A DNA stretch of 64,000 bases from Stomorhina lunata (Eukaryota > Arthropoda > Insecta > Diptera > Rhiniidae). The notes below the pieces were generated by a model. That model did not search any database. It was not told where the DNA came from and saw only the letters and a program-made list of their open reading frames with translations. Position 1 is the stretch's first letter, and every line of letters begins with the position of its first letter. Of the stretch, positions 12,183 through 23,960 are shown in pieces. The position numbers and the translations under genes are program-made. The stretch is from contig OW121742.1 in assembly GCA_933228675.1 (NCBI GenBank), forward strand, positions 113,303,355 through 113,367,354, in the 5' to 3' direction.

Positions 12183-14050
12183 CACGATTTTTTATATAAA
12201 AAAAAATTTTGATATAAAGAAATTTTTTATAAAAATGTTTGATAAAAAAAAATGTATTTGTTTTTGATATAAAAAAATTTTCTACAGAAAAATTTTTGAA
12301 ATAAAAAAATTTTCTATCGAAAAATTTTTGATATAAAAAAATGTTCCATAAAAAAATTTTTGATATAAAAAAATTCTGTATAGATAAATTTTTGATATAA
12401 AAAAAATGTCTATAGACAAATTTTTGATATTAAAATATTTTTGATATAAAATATTTTTTTATAGAAACATTTTGGATATAAAAAAAAATTTTATAGAAAA
12501 ATTTTTGATACAAAAAATTTTTGTTAAAAAATTTATATAGAAAAATTTTTAATATAAAAAAATTTCTATAGAAAATATTTTTATAAAAAAATTTTCTATA
12601 GAAAAATTTTTGATATAAAAAAATGTTCTGTAGAAAAAAAATTTTAAATAAAAAAAATTCTATAGAAAAATATTTGATATAAAAAAAATTTCTATAAAAA
12701 AAATTTTGATATAAAAAAATTTTCTATAAAAAAATTTTTGATATCAAAAAATCTTATTATAGAAAAATTTTTGATATAAAAAAATTTTCTATAGAAAAAC
12801 TTTTGATATAAAAAAATTTCAATAGAAAAATTTTTTATAGAAAAAAATGTTTTTATACAAAAGGTTTTTGATATAAATAAATGTTCTATAGAAAAATATT
12901 TGATATAAAAAAATTTTCTATAGAAAAATTTTTGATATAAAAAAATTTTCTATAGAAACATTTTTGATATCAAAAATTTCCAAACAAAAATTTTTGATAT
13001 AAAAAAATTTTCTATAGGAAAATTTTTGATATAAAAAAAATTTGTATAGAAAAAATTTATATATAAAAAAATTTCTATAAAAAAGTTTTGATATAAAAAA
13101 ATTTTATATACAAAAATTTTTGCTACAAAAAATTTTGTATAGAAAATTTTTGGTATAAAAAAATTCTCTATAGAAAAATTTTTAATATAAAAAAATCACA
13201 TTATTACTTTCAAATTTTCAAATTAACAATTTGAAAATTAAAAATAAACTCAAGCCTGATAAATCCTAATTTTTCAATTAATTAAATTTAAAGTTCGAAT
13301 AATTAATTCCCAAATAATTTTTTTATAGATATAAAAAAATTTGCTATAGAAAAATTTTTGATGTAAAAAAATTTTTATAGAAAAATTTTTGATACAAAAA
13401 AATTTTCTATAGAAAAATTTTTGATATAAAAAAATTTTCTATAGAAAAATTTTTGATATAAAAATATTTTCTATAAAAAAATTGTTGATATAAAAAGTTT
13501 TCTATAAAAACACTTTTCATATAAAAAAGAAATTGATATTTGATATAAAAAAAATTTCTGTAGGAACAATTTTGATAATTTCTTTAGAAAAATTTTTGAT
13601 ATAAAAAAATTTTCTATAGAAAATTTTTGAAATAAAAAAATAGAAAAATGTTTGATACAAAAATATTTTTTATAGACAAATTTTTGATATAAAAAAATGT
13701 CTATAGAAAAATTTTTGATATAAAAAAATTTTTTATAGAAAAATTTTTGATATAAAAAATTTCAAAAGAAAAAATTTTGATATAAAAAATTTTCTAGAGA
13801 AATATTTTTGATGTACAAAAAATTTCTATAGAAATATTTTTAATATAAAAAAAATTTCTATTGAAAAATTTTTGAAAAAAAAATTGATTGAAAAATTTTT
13901 GATATAAAAAAATTTCAATAGAAAAATTTCTGATATAAAAAATTTTAATTTTTGATGAACAAAAAATGTCTATAGAAAAATTTTTGATATAAAAAAATTT
14001 CAACTTTTTGAAATAAAAAAAATTTTGTTGAAAAATTGTTGATATATACA
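12183..14050. repeat. Palindromic satellite, about 30-bp unit (linker TTGATATAAA)
   Basis: About 55-60 degenerate units combine a TTTTCTATAGAAAA core with TTTTTGATATAAAAAAA. The array is more diverged than the others, with many broken cores. It is interrupted by about 120 bp of non-repeat DNA at 13200-13325. The open minus-strand frame at 13794-14051 is an artefact of the repeat. Confidence 0.88.
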
Positions 14051-14937
14051 AATAAAAAGAGACGACAAGCTATAGCCTTGCCTGAATCCCCGTTTATTTA
14101 CGAAGGACTTCGATATGCTCTTACCTATTTTAACTGTTGTATCAGTTAATTCTGAATAAACAATATATGGTGATTTCACCCATGCAACATTGTAAAAATC
14201 TTAGTGTTCTTTAAAAAAAAACGTACAATCTTTTTAAAATTTATCATGTTCTTTTCATAATATGTTGCATTAAAAACATGGGAAACTGTTATATATTCTA
14301 CACTCATTCTACGAGCACAATTTTAAAACTTTGTCACAGAGGGGTTAATCAACAATAATTTAGCAATTTTAATAACAATTCAGCGATTTTTTCATAATAA
14401 TTGGCCACATTTCCATTGAGAGAAAGAAAAACAGTAAAAATAATGTTACCAGATTATTCATATACAGTCCTTATGCATTTTTGCTTTAAACTCCTATTTA
14501 TAGATTTAGTTTAATAGTTTACTTATTGTTAAATGGAATAATATTGTCATTAAAATGTTTAAAGAACAAAAATAAATAATTTATCATTAAGTTTTACGAA
14601 ATAATTTTACAACAATTTTGCGTTTTTTTATGTAAGCCATCTGGCATCCTAGTAATTGCAGTTTTTTTTTTTATTGTGCGAGCGACAGTGTATTTGTGTG
14701 TCGGACAGAATAAATTTTTTTAGCAAAAGTCGGTGTTAAGTTATTTTGTGCATAGAAAATTAATTAAGTAGAAATAATTAAGGAAAATAATTGTAAAATA
14801 TAAAGAAAATTCTTCAAAGATTTGAAATTAGTCTAAAGATTAATAAGAAAAAACAAATGATTTAAAGAAATTGTGTTTGGTAGAATTGATTTTGTTAGCA
14901 AGAAAATTGTCGGTGAAATTTTCGTCTAGCCCCAACA
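14051..14937 (+). other. Upstream region and probable 5' UTR of mop
   Basis: There is no coding sequence before the mop start. The GC-richer stretch at about 14670-14735 is the only promoter-like change of composition, and the AT-rich sequence after it fits a 5' UTR. The start context CCAACAATGG is good for a fly. No clear TATA box was assigned, so the transcription start is unknown. Confidence 0.4.
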
Positions 14938-17900
14938 ATGGAGGCAGTACCGCGACTTCATATGCTATCATTTCCCAATAAATCAAGTCCGGAAGGTACT
15001 TCGTTTACGGGTTTGAAGAAAGTGAGTAGGAATTTCAACAAATTATTTAATTTTTTTAAGAAATCGCCATCAAAAAGCCTGTATCTTGGCAATTTTCTTT
15101 TGGTCGAGAAGGGTAAGGGGTGTTGGCCAAAGAAAAATACTGACTCATCCATTTTTTCATGTTTTTCCATTACTGTTTTTTTGTTTGTTATGCCATTGAC
15201 TGCAATTTATATTTATTAAAATTCATTGCTAATTCTTTGTTGTTTTTATCTTTCTTTTCGACAACAATGAAAACAACAACGACACCTATAACTACATCTA
15301 CATCTGCAGTATATAGCCGAATTTTATCAGGAGAATCCGGATAGTTATTCCAAGGAACTGTATGCTTTGGAAACTTTGCGTAATCAAGCCTTAAATACCC
15401 CCAAAGACAATTGTGCTATACTCAAGCGTTATTTTTGCCAATTGGAGTCATTGTTGAATCGTTTTCCCAAACTAAGAGACAAGAAAGTGATCTTTCAATT
15501 CACCTGGAAAGATCTGTACAACAATAAGGTTCAGGAATACCATGATATAGGCTATGAACAAGCTGCAGTGCTCTACAATGTGGCTGCTGCTCATACACAA
15601 GCCGGAGCTGCCGTAAATCGCACCGATATTGAAGGCATGAAATTGGCCTGTACCCATTTTCAATGTGCTGCCTGGGCCTTTGGAGAGATACGTGAACGTT
15701 ATATCAACATGGATGAATTTGGTGATTGCTTTACTACAGAGCTTTTGGTTTTTATGCAGCAGGTATCATTTGCCCAGGCGCAAGAATGTATTTTAGAGAA
15801 GTCTTTAATAGACAATCGTAAACCAAATATTGTGGCTAAGGTAACAGCCCAAATAGTGGTGTATTATGGAGCTGCGTTGGCTGCATTATTGACTGGAGGA
15901 GATGAGGGCCCGGTGGCTCATGTAGTCGATAGTGCTGTGTATAAGCAATGGAAAAAATATGTGCGTTTTAAGATTTCATACTTAAGCTGCATTTTGTATT
16001 TGTATCAGGGCCAGCATGCGGAGGAGCAGAGAAAAATGGGTGAACGGGTAACGTTGTATGAGGTGAGCCAAAAATCAAAAAACGCAACTTAAATGTAACT
16101 GAACAAGAAAAGAAATGAAACTAGAACAGGAACAATAACCGATGAAGCAAAAATTGATTTAGAACGAATTAGAACTCAGTATGAGTTAAACTACAACTGA
16201 ACCAGCACAGAACTTGAGCTAAGCTAGAACTAAACTAGAACTGAACTAGAACTGAACTAGAACTAAACTAGAACTGAACTAGAACTGAACTAGAACTGAA
16301 CTAGAACTGAACTAGAACTGAACTAGAACTGAACTAGAACATAAATTAGAATTAATAGTATTTACCAAAAATTTAATTGAAATTTTAATTTAAATGAAAT
16401 ACATTTAAAATATTTTGTACTTAGGCCGCTTGGGAAAAGCTCGAAGAAGCTCGCAAGGAATCCAAAGGTCTACCCGATATAAAAGAGATAAATGAATCCC
16501 TCATTTTTACAGCTGATGTCGTTGAGGCAAAGAGAAAAAATGCTAAAAATGAGAATGAGTTCATTTACCACGAATCCATACCCGAATTGGCCACTATATC
16601 TGCTGTCCAAGGAGCCAATCTGGTGAATGGCATAGGCTTTTCAGCCACAGATCCCGATGTATCAGGAGAAGACATTTTCGCGCGTCTAGTGCCAATGAAG
16701 GCACACGAAGCCAGTTCTATGTATAGTGAAGAAAAGGCTAAACTGTTGAGAAAATATGGCAGTAAAATTGAGGAAAAAGATGGAGAACTAGCCAGTTTCA
16801 TGAGTTCTCTTACTTTGGATAATTTGAATATCAATGAGGAGAAAGCTAATAAAATACCTCAAGGTATAGTGGATAGATGTGCCGCTTTGAATGCCAATAA
16901 AACTGCTATTCCCGAATTAGTACAATCCATGTCCAGATTGGCAGAGATTTGTGGTGATGTCGAGGCAAATCTCAAGGAGATTTCTATGATTCTACAGCAA
17001 GAGGAGAAGGAAGAAAAAGAATTTCAGCAATTGACGGGAGTGCAGCGCACCCCCAATGCTCATATAACCGAACTTACGAGAGAATTCCAAAAGTATTCGG
17101 AGGCGCACAATCGAGCAGGGGAATCTAACGATACTTTGCGTAAAGCCATGGAGATGCATATTAATAATCTTAAAATATTGGCCAAACCATTGCAGGATAT
17201 ACAACAGTCTGTACCCAAATTAAGCTCTGAACTTAATACCACTGAAGTCTTTAAAGATGTTAAACTAATTGTCAATAAAGTCAATGAAATGAAAGCTCAG
17301 CGCTCACAATTTCATGCTGATTTGCGTATAGCGGTCAATGATGATGACATTACCACCAAGATTATAGCCCACGATTGTGAGGAAGAATTGCAATCATTGT
17401 TTGATCGGGAAATGTCCAAACATGAACGTTTGACTCAGCTTATAGATCAGAATCTTTTGGCTCAGGAGAATATTCTTAAAGCTTTAACTGAATCTTATGC
17501 CAAGGCTGCGCCTGTATTAAAAACTTTGGCGGATGTTAAAACAAAACGAGAAGGTTTCTTTGCCTCCTTGGCAGCTTCATATGATGTGTACGAAGACTTG
17601 TTGGCTAAATCAGCCAAAGGCTTAGAATTCTATAATAAGTTATCGGGTGAGTTTAGACATTTTTTTAAATTTTGTTTGCAAATGAATGATCAATTTTTTT
17701 CATTTCCAGCCAATGTTCAGAAGCTTTTATCTCGTTGTAAATCGGCACGCGATGTTCAATCCGAGGAACGTCAGCAGCGTTTAAAAAGTGCTAACCATAA
17801 ACCCTTCTCTTCATCTCTACCTTCCTCACAATTACCCCCAGATTCCTATCAGCTTAACAGCACTTCAGCACCTTTATCTAATCCCTCAAACACTTCCTCT

Positions 17901-20900
17901 ACACCCAAATTACGGGATTACATGAATGCTAAAAAAGCTGCTAAAGATAAAAACATTTCATCTCTAAATACAAATGCAAATAATCCCTACAATCCTACAG
18001 CTAATGCTCAGCAATACATACCGCCCATAAGACCCAGTCCTTTAGGTTCAGAGAATCCTACACAGGCCGTTTGTTCGGGAGGAACATCTTATTATCCTCC
18101 CACTAGCGGCACAATGCCACCCTCAGTAGGACCCAATGAGCCACCACCACCTTATACACAATTCTACGATGCCCAAGGTGCTGGATATACCAATCCCATG
18201 TTTTTGCAATATCAACAGAACGTAGCTCCTCCAGCCTACAAGCCTCAGGCCTCACCAAATTCACAGTTTACAGCTTTAAATGCTAATATGGCCAATTTAA
18301 ATCTACAGCAACAACAGCCCAACATGGCTTCTAATTCTGCCACTAATGAAATGTCTAACTTAAACGCTGCAGGCAACTACAATCAGATGTCTTACAATTC
18401 TTTGGGAAATAATCCCCAAAATTCTCCTCTTGTCTATCAAGGCAATCAAAATTATCTAGCAAATTCTCAAAATTTCAACGCCACTTCACAAAATTATCTT
18501 CAAACTAATCCACTTAACAATAATAACACTTCTTCCTCGGTGTATCCTTCTACAGCATCCCCAGCTCCCAATATGATCAATAGTTCTGTATATCCTAATC
18601 AGACATCGGTTTCAAATTCCACACAAATGTATACAACACCGGTGGCCACCACAGCTGGTGCTATCTACACACCACAACCCTATTTCTATGGTTCGAATAC
18701 CCCAGGAGCAAATAATTTAAATTCCAATTACCAACCAAGTCCCCAGCCTTCGAATTATCAAACACCTCCCACAAACGTACCTACAAATCAACCGTTATAT
18801 GTGGCTACCAATCAACCGGGTTTGCCAACTTCAACAACACTTTTGCAATCGTCCGCAGAGAACATACCACCCACAATGAAGGCTCCATTTGTGGTTAATA
18901 ATATGCAAGCAACACAAACGCCTCCTTTAATTCAGTCAACCCAAAGCAATCTTCAGCAGATACCACAATCTCAAAATCCCCTACAAGTTATGGGAATTGC
19001 TCCCATGCCCAATCCAGTTAATGCTCCTGGATCTTCAGCACCTGTTAATTCAAATGCTAACAGTGCTGATGCTACAAATTCGGCTAAATTTGGTTCGTCA
19101 TCAAATTCCACCATGCATCCTGGCTACAGTTATAATCCTCAGACAGGCAATTACAACTATAATAGTGGTTACCAACAAAATCCACAATTTTACGGCCATT
19201 ATACAACTGGAGCTGCAGCCACAAATACCCAAGTTGGCACTACCGACTCGCAAACTGCTGGGAAAATGAACGTGGCAACTGGAATTGATGTAAGTAACTT
19301 TTGCACTTGTTCAGTTCTACAATAGTTTAGTTCTAGTTCCGTTCTAGTTTAGTTCTAGTTCAGTTCTATTTCAGTTCTAGTTCAGTTCTAGTTTAGTTTT
19401 AGTTCAGTTCTAGTTCAGTTCTTGTTCAGTTCTAGTTCAGTTTAGATCTAGTTGTGTTATAGCTTATCCCAGTTTAATTCTGGTACCGTTCGACTTAAGA
19501 AATATTCTTATTTCTGTTTTACTTCCAGTCTCCCATAGTTTCTCACACAAAACCCGCACCAGCTGCCGCTCCTGCAAATGCTGACATAAAAGCATCGTCT
19601 GCATTACCAGACAACGCGATGAACTACTACAATGCTCCATATGGCTATCAAACAAATGGTTTAAACCAACCAGCAGCGCCCCTGCAGACTAATCCCGCTG
19701 TTATAGAACCAAACCGACCTGATACTCCTCAGCAATCGCAATATCAGCAGACAAATATTTATATGCAAAGTGGTACCGGCACTACAGCTAGTACACAAAC
19801 AACTAAAAGTGGAAATACCTATGCCACCAGTAGCCAGCAATCACCGATGATACCGGCAAAACAACAAGATAATGCAACACCTAAACCAGCTGAAGTAAAG
19901 CCAACAGCGCCTCCAACAGCTGCTGCTGCACCAGCCCAACCAGTGATTAAGAAGTCCTCAAATATTGATCTACTAAGTGATATAGATTTCTCCGCAGTGG
20001 CTTCAGTGCCACCACCAATTTTACCACAGCCTGTGTTAAAGCCTCAAGTTGTAAGCAGTCCCCCGGCCAGTCAAGTGGCAGAGCCATTGACTCCCAAAAA
20101 AGTAGAACAAAAAAATGAGCAAATAATAGAAAATGAAGAGAAAATTAAACAAGTAGAGGTGAGTTTTTATTAACATTTTCCATTTTTTGTACTTAAAGTT
20201 AAATTATATGTTAAGGACTATATAAACTCCACATTGGACACCCAACTTTCACCTTTAACCGGTATATCACCTGTAGCACCTTTACAGCAATTGACTTCTC
20301 CAGTAGAGTCCCCAGCTCCCCGTAAATATAGTTACGATAATCTCTCAAATTGCTCCGATATCTCTTCTTTGGATAACTTTGATTGGGATTCTGTTTCCAT
20401 GCGTAGTGATAAGCCTTCGAACACAGATCAAAAACATTCCGGTTCTACATTCCAGTTAAAACCTCTAGATCCTTTCAGCGATAAGAAAATCCTAAAATAT
20501 TTCCACAAAGAAGTAGAACGTTTTGAAAAGTTTATTGAATCTTTAAATGTTAAAATGCTTAATGGCCATACGCCTTTATCCACCAAGTGGAAAGAGTTGC
20601 AGGATCTTTTGACAAAAGATGCACCCTCAAGAACCACCACAATAGCTAAATTATTTCCCGAAAAGAATCGTTCTTTAGATTGTTTGCCCTACGATCATGC
20701 CCGGGTTAAATTGGACAAAGAAACTGATGATTATATAAATGCGGCATATGTTAAGGTTGGTGATCAATTTTTATAAAATTTCTTACTTATATTTAGTTTT
20801 TATCTTTGTTAGAACTTGGGTAGTGGCTGTCCAAATTTCATTATATCTCAGACGCCACAACAAAATACGATTAACGATTTTTGGTCCATGATTTGGTCAC

Positions 20901-21856
20901 AAAAAGCTCGAACCATACTCTCTTTACATACACCAAATGAGGTAGATTTTAATTATGTTATAAAATATACAAGTTTTTTGTAATATGTCATTTTCTCTGT
21001 AGATGCTTGATCCCTTCTGGCCTCAGTCAGTGGATAAAGAATCAAATTTTGATGATTTCACCGTTAAATGCATTAAAATAATACAATTATCTCACTGCAT
21101 AGAATATCAATTAAAACTTACCATGTTAGGTGCCGATGCGATTATCGAATTGTCCATATTACAGATTAAAACCTGGACCAAGAGGTATACAACTTTTATT
21201 AAAAAAACAAAATTGACTTTAATTTGATTTATTTTCTTTTTCAGCACCCCTCCCTTGGTAGTGGGTATAGCACACAATGCTTTACAGGCTCATCAACAAC
21301 GTTGTTTGGATTTCAAGGCCCCCTCATCACCTTTGGTTTTGAATTGTTTAACTGGTTCTGAAAGATCAGAAATTGTAGCCATTGGTATCAGTGCCATTTT
21401 GGCTACACAAAGCAAACGACCGGTTTTGATAAGTAATTTTAAATTTTCTTTAATTTAATTTTGATAATTTTAAATAAAATTACCACAATTTATTTTAGAT
21501 GTCGTAGACGTTTGGCTGCGCATTTGCAGCCAAAGGCAAAAGGCCTTGCGTGATGTGGAAACCTTAGAGCAATCTTTGCAAATTGTTTTAAATCACGCTC
21601 ATGATGTTTTAAATAAAAGTAAGTAAAACTTTATTTTTAAAGAGTTTAAGAATTTTAAACTACCAAATGCTATAATTGTTTTTGAAAAAATATACTTTTT
21701 GGTGATAAAATGATTTTTTTTACATTTTTTTTTTATTCTCTAGGAGGCATTATGACATCTTATCAAATGAAAATTGCACCCCAAGTGACCGCTCAAGAGA
21801 AACAGGCCACTAAAGATCCCCTCAACGAATTGGATGCTTTATGGAAACTAAAATGA
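14938..21856 (+). CDS. mop: myopic / HD-PTP (PTPN23) orthologue, Bro1-domain endosomal sorting protein
   Basis: Eleven exons join in frame: 14938-15021, 15310-16062, 16425-17646, 17710-19289, 19529-20158, 20216-20755, 20813-20941, 21003-21184, 21245-21432, 21499-21618 and 21744-21856. They give about 1846 aa, close to Drosophila Mop. The Bro1 domain is about residues 5-390, with YEQAAVLYN near 110, LEKSLIDNRK, FIYHE near 326 and FARLVPM at 364. A coiled V domain follows to about 690. A Gln/Pro/Asn-rich linker to about 1450 carries PPPPY near 831. The C-terminal PTP-like domain is about 1505-1830, with NRSLDCLPYDHARV and DYINAA. In the family, Bro1 binds ESCRT-III, and Mop promotes endosomal sorting of receptors such as EGFR. 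The phosphatase site looks dead: the P-loop reads NCLTGSERS (Cys1741, Arg1747) and the WPD loop reads WTK (1703-1705). The weakest boundaries are the exon 6 acceptor (57-nt intron) and its donor GTTGGT. The ATG was chosen because MEAVPR is the family N-terminus. Confidence 0.93.
16160..16345. repeat. 12-bp minisatellite in mop intron 2 (GAACTAGAACTG type)
   Basis: About 13-15 units of AACTAGAACTGA and its variants fill the middle of the 362-nt intron 16063-16424. The later units are nearly identical. The + strand reads GAACTAGAACTG, which is the reverse complement of the unit in mop intron 4. Confidence 0.9.
17647..17709 (+). other. 63-nt intron in the mop V-domain region, open in frame
   Basis: GTGAGT at 17647 and a TTTCATTTCCAG acceptor ending at 17709 bound 63 nt with no stop in the reading frame. 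Retention would add exactly 21 residues (GEFRHFFKFCLQMNDQFFSFP). Removal joins KLS to ANVQKLLSRC and fits the V-domain/linker junction better. I therefore treat it as an intron, although a reading frame alone would run through it. Confidence 0.75.
19322..19470. repeat. 12-bp minisatellite in mop intron 4 (CAGTTCTAGTTC type)
   Basis: About 12 units of TTCAGTTCTAGT and variants occupy intron 19290-19528. The unit is the reverse complement of the intron-2 minisatellite, so the two introns can pair within the pre-mRNA. Confidence 0.9.
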
Positions 21857-22408
21857 TAATACCTAGACCATAAACCTTTAACAAACAAACATAACTATTC
21901 CACTTTATGTAGAGGACTGAAAGAACTATGACTAATTTTTACAACTTAACTAAATAATCTACAACAACCCGAAAATGGCCTTTAAAAAAGGTTTTTCTCT
22001 TATTTCTTACTCTCAAAATAATTCTATTGTTATTTCTTGGAAACTACTATTTACTAACTAATCAAACTTCATATTCATATTTAAACATAAGTTCAAATTT
22101 TCAAATTTGTTAAACAAAAGAAAAAATTAAAAGTATTAAAAACAGACATTACTAATATTTGATCAAAACTTAATTATTTATTTATGTGAAAGAATTATAA
22201 AAAAAAAAGATAAACAAAATATTTAACGAAATTCAAATATTGAATATTTGGTAAAAAGAGTTGCAGTAAATATATACATACATATACAAAAATATAACAA
22301 AACAAACGAAAACGTTATTAAATACTGAAAAATAACACATTTATTATTGGACAAGCACATTATAATTACATATAACATATACATACTTACATACATACAT
22401 TAAATAAA
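21857..22408 (+). promoter_or_regulatory. mop 3' UTR with polyadenylation signal
   Basis: After the TGA at 21854-21856 there is about 550 nt of AT-rich non-coding DNA with no other frame. AATAAA at 22403-22408 is the first canonical signal I see. The intervening stretch has TACATA repeats at about 22280-22400. Confidence 0.5.
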
Positions 22409-22499
22409 GAGAATATTATGGAAACATTAAAAAATGTAATTTTTGTAATTAATATTAAAATTAAATTACATTTTTCTTATAAATTGCAGTTATCTGGTT

Positions 22500-22735
22500 T
22501 CCAGTCTTACCCTGCCTGGCTATATTAAAAAGACTGGAGGTAAATCGAAATAAAAGGAAAAAAATATGTAAAGTTAATGAGAACTTTGCAAAAAGTGAAT
22601 GTTTCCGAGTTCATGCAAATAAAGGAATAAGCAGCTGAATTGCCGTAAACTGTTTTTGGAAAGGTACCCAGTCTTACCTTTCCAAATTTTCATAAAAAGA
22701 CTGGAGGTAAATCGAAATAAAAAGAAAAAATATGT
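22500..22735. repeat. Pair of about 67-bp direct repeats, each able to form a hairpin
   Basis: CCAGTCTTACC...AAAAAGACTGGAGG followed by TAAATCGAAATAAAA occurs at about 22501-22566 and again at 22668-22733. In each copy CCAGTCTT pairs with AAGACTGG. Just before the second copy, TTTGGAAAGGTA and TACCTTTCCAAA form a 12-bp inverted repeat (about 22655-22688). No gene is recognised. It may be a decayed MITE or a small structured RNA. Confidence 0.5.
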
Positions 22736-23039
22736 GGAATGCAAAAAAATGTTAAAAAGTAAGTTTTAAATATTTATGTAAAGAATTAATTAGAAAAATA
22801 ATTAAAAAAAATTTTGAATTCAAATTCAGAATTTTTAACCAGATGAACGAACCACTGTATATTTTGTAAAAAGCTAAATTAAATTGAAAATTTGTTAAAC
22901 AAAGTAAGAAGTACTATGCTTAGTTTACAGTCTAATTTTATATATTTCCTATTGTTTACCATAAAAAATAGTTTAATGCATTTTTTTAATATTATTGATA
23001 AATTTTCAAATCTTTCAAGAGAAAACAATTTACTGGGTA

Positions 23040-23960
23040 GAAATTTACACTAATGGTTCAAAGAGAAACAAGGTACTGGTATTTTTTGTGAAAAATTAGG
23101 AATAAATAGTAGTTAAACACTGATTGTAGCATCTTCCAAGCAGAAATATTTGCTTTATTGGAAACAGCTCGTATGATATCTATGATGCCGATATTCAAAA
23201 GCGATATCACAATTTACATAGATAGTCAAGCAGCAATCAGAGCAATATGCAATAGAATTATAAGGTCAAAGGTAGTTAGCCGTTGTCGCAGAAAGCTCTA
23301 AAGAAGATCAAATATATCAAATTGTCGAAGCTTTATGTGAACTGATAAAGGAAAAAAAATGTGCTAACTGTTGGTAATGCTTATGGAAATGAAGCTACTT
23401 AATCGAGGACGCACTATGGATCAATACCCATGGTCTTGTGCATAATCTTACAGTTTTCTGTGAGGTCCTCTTATCTAATCTAATCCGTTATGTGATGGAA
23501 ATCGATCGTTTTCAAATCAATCGATTTGAGATACATACATATATTTTTGAGAGAATTTTCCCCATTTCCACAAAAAATTCAAACCGAATGAAAGATAAGG
23601 TATCAGCCAAAAGGATTAATGTCCAAATTTTCACGATTTGAAAACGATCGATTTCCATCACATACCAGTATGTTCAGATGAGGATTTGTCCGAATCTGTA
23701 GAAGGAATCCTCCAATGCCCCAAAATTAGAGGCTCAGACTTCAAGGCAGTAGATTCGATGATGAACTTTAGTATGTGAAGCAGTGCAAACTGTACGATAT
23801 TGTAGGGTTTATTACCGGACTTAGTTGGCTTAGATAGGTCATTCGTAAATACTCTTATCATTTCTCGCATCTCTTCTTATTCTCCTTTCTCTATCTTTTC
23901 CCAGATTCTCAGTTTCCTTCCGCTTCACTATGACATATCTTTAAAGGATCACAATGGAAC
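23040..23960 (+). pseudogene. LINE remnant: RNase H domain and C-terminal Cys motif
   Basis: Frame-broken translation gives EIYTNGSK...GTGIFCEKL, then QAEIFALLETARM, ITIYIDSQAAIRAICN and a degenerate GNAYGNEA. These are typical of the RNase H domain of I/Jockey/R1-like non-LTR elements. The first catalytic Asp of YTDGSK is Asn here. Downstream VCSDEDLSESVEGILQCPKIRG resembles the C-terminal Cys-rich end of such ORF2 proteins. Several stops and frameshifts are present, and a 172-bp MITE interrupts the sequence. It is a dead fragment. Confidence 0.7.
23491..23662. mobile_element. 172-bp MITE with perfect 28-bp inverted ends and TA target duplication
   Basis: The left end starts TGTGATGGAAATCGATCG at 23491. 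The right end is its exact reverse complement over 28 bp, finishing at 23662. TA flanks both sides (23489-23490 and 23663-23664). The LINE sequence resumes after it. The TA target fits the Tc1/mariner superfamily. There is no coding capacity. Perfect ends suggest a recent insertion. Confidence 0.88.

Noticed and set aside
13794..14051. 85-codon minus-strand Phe/Ile-rich frame
   Set aside because: It lies wholly within a degenerate palindromic satellite.
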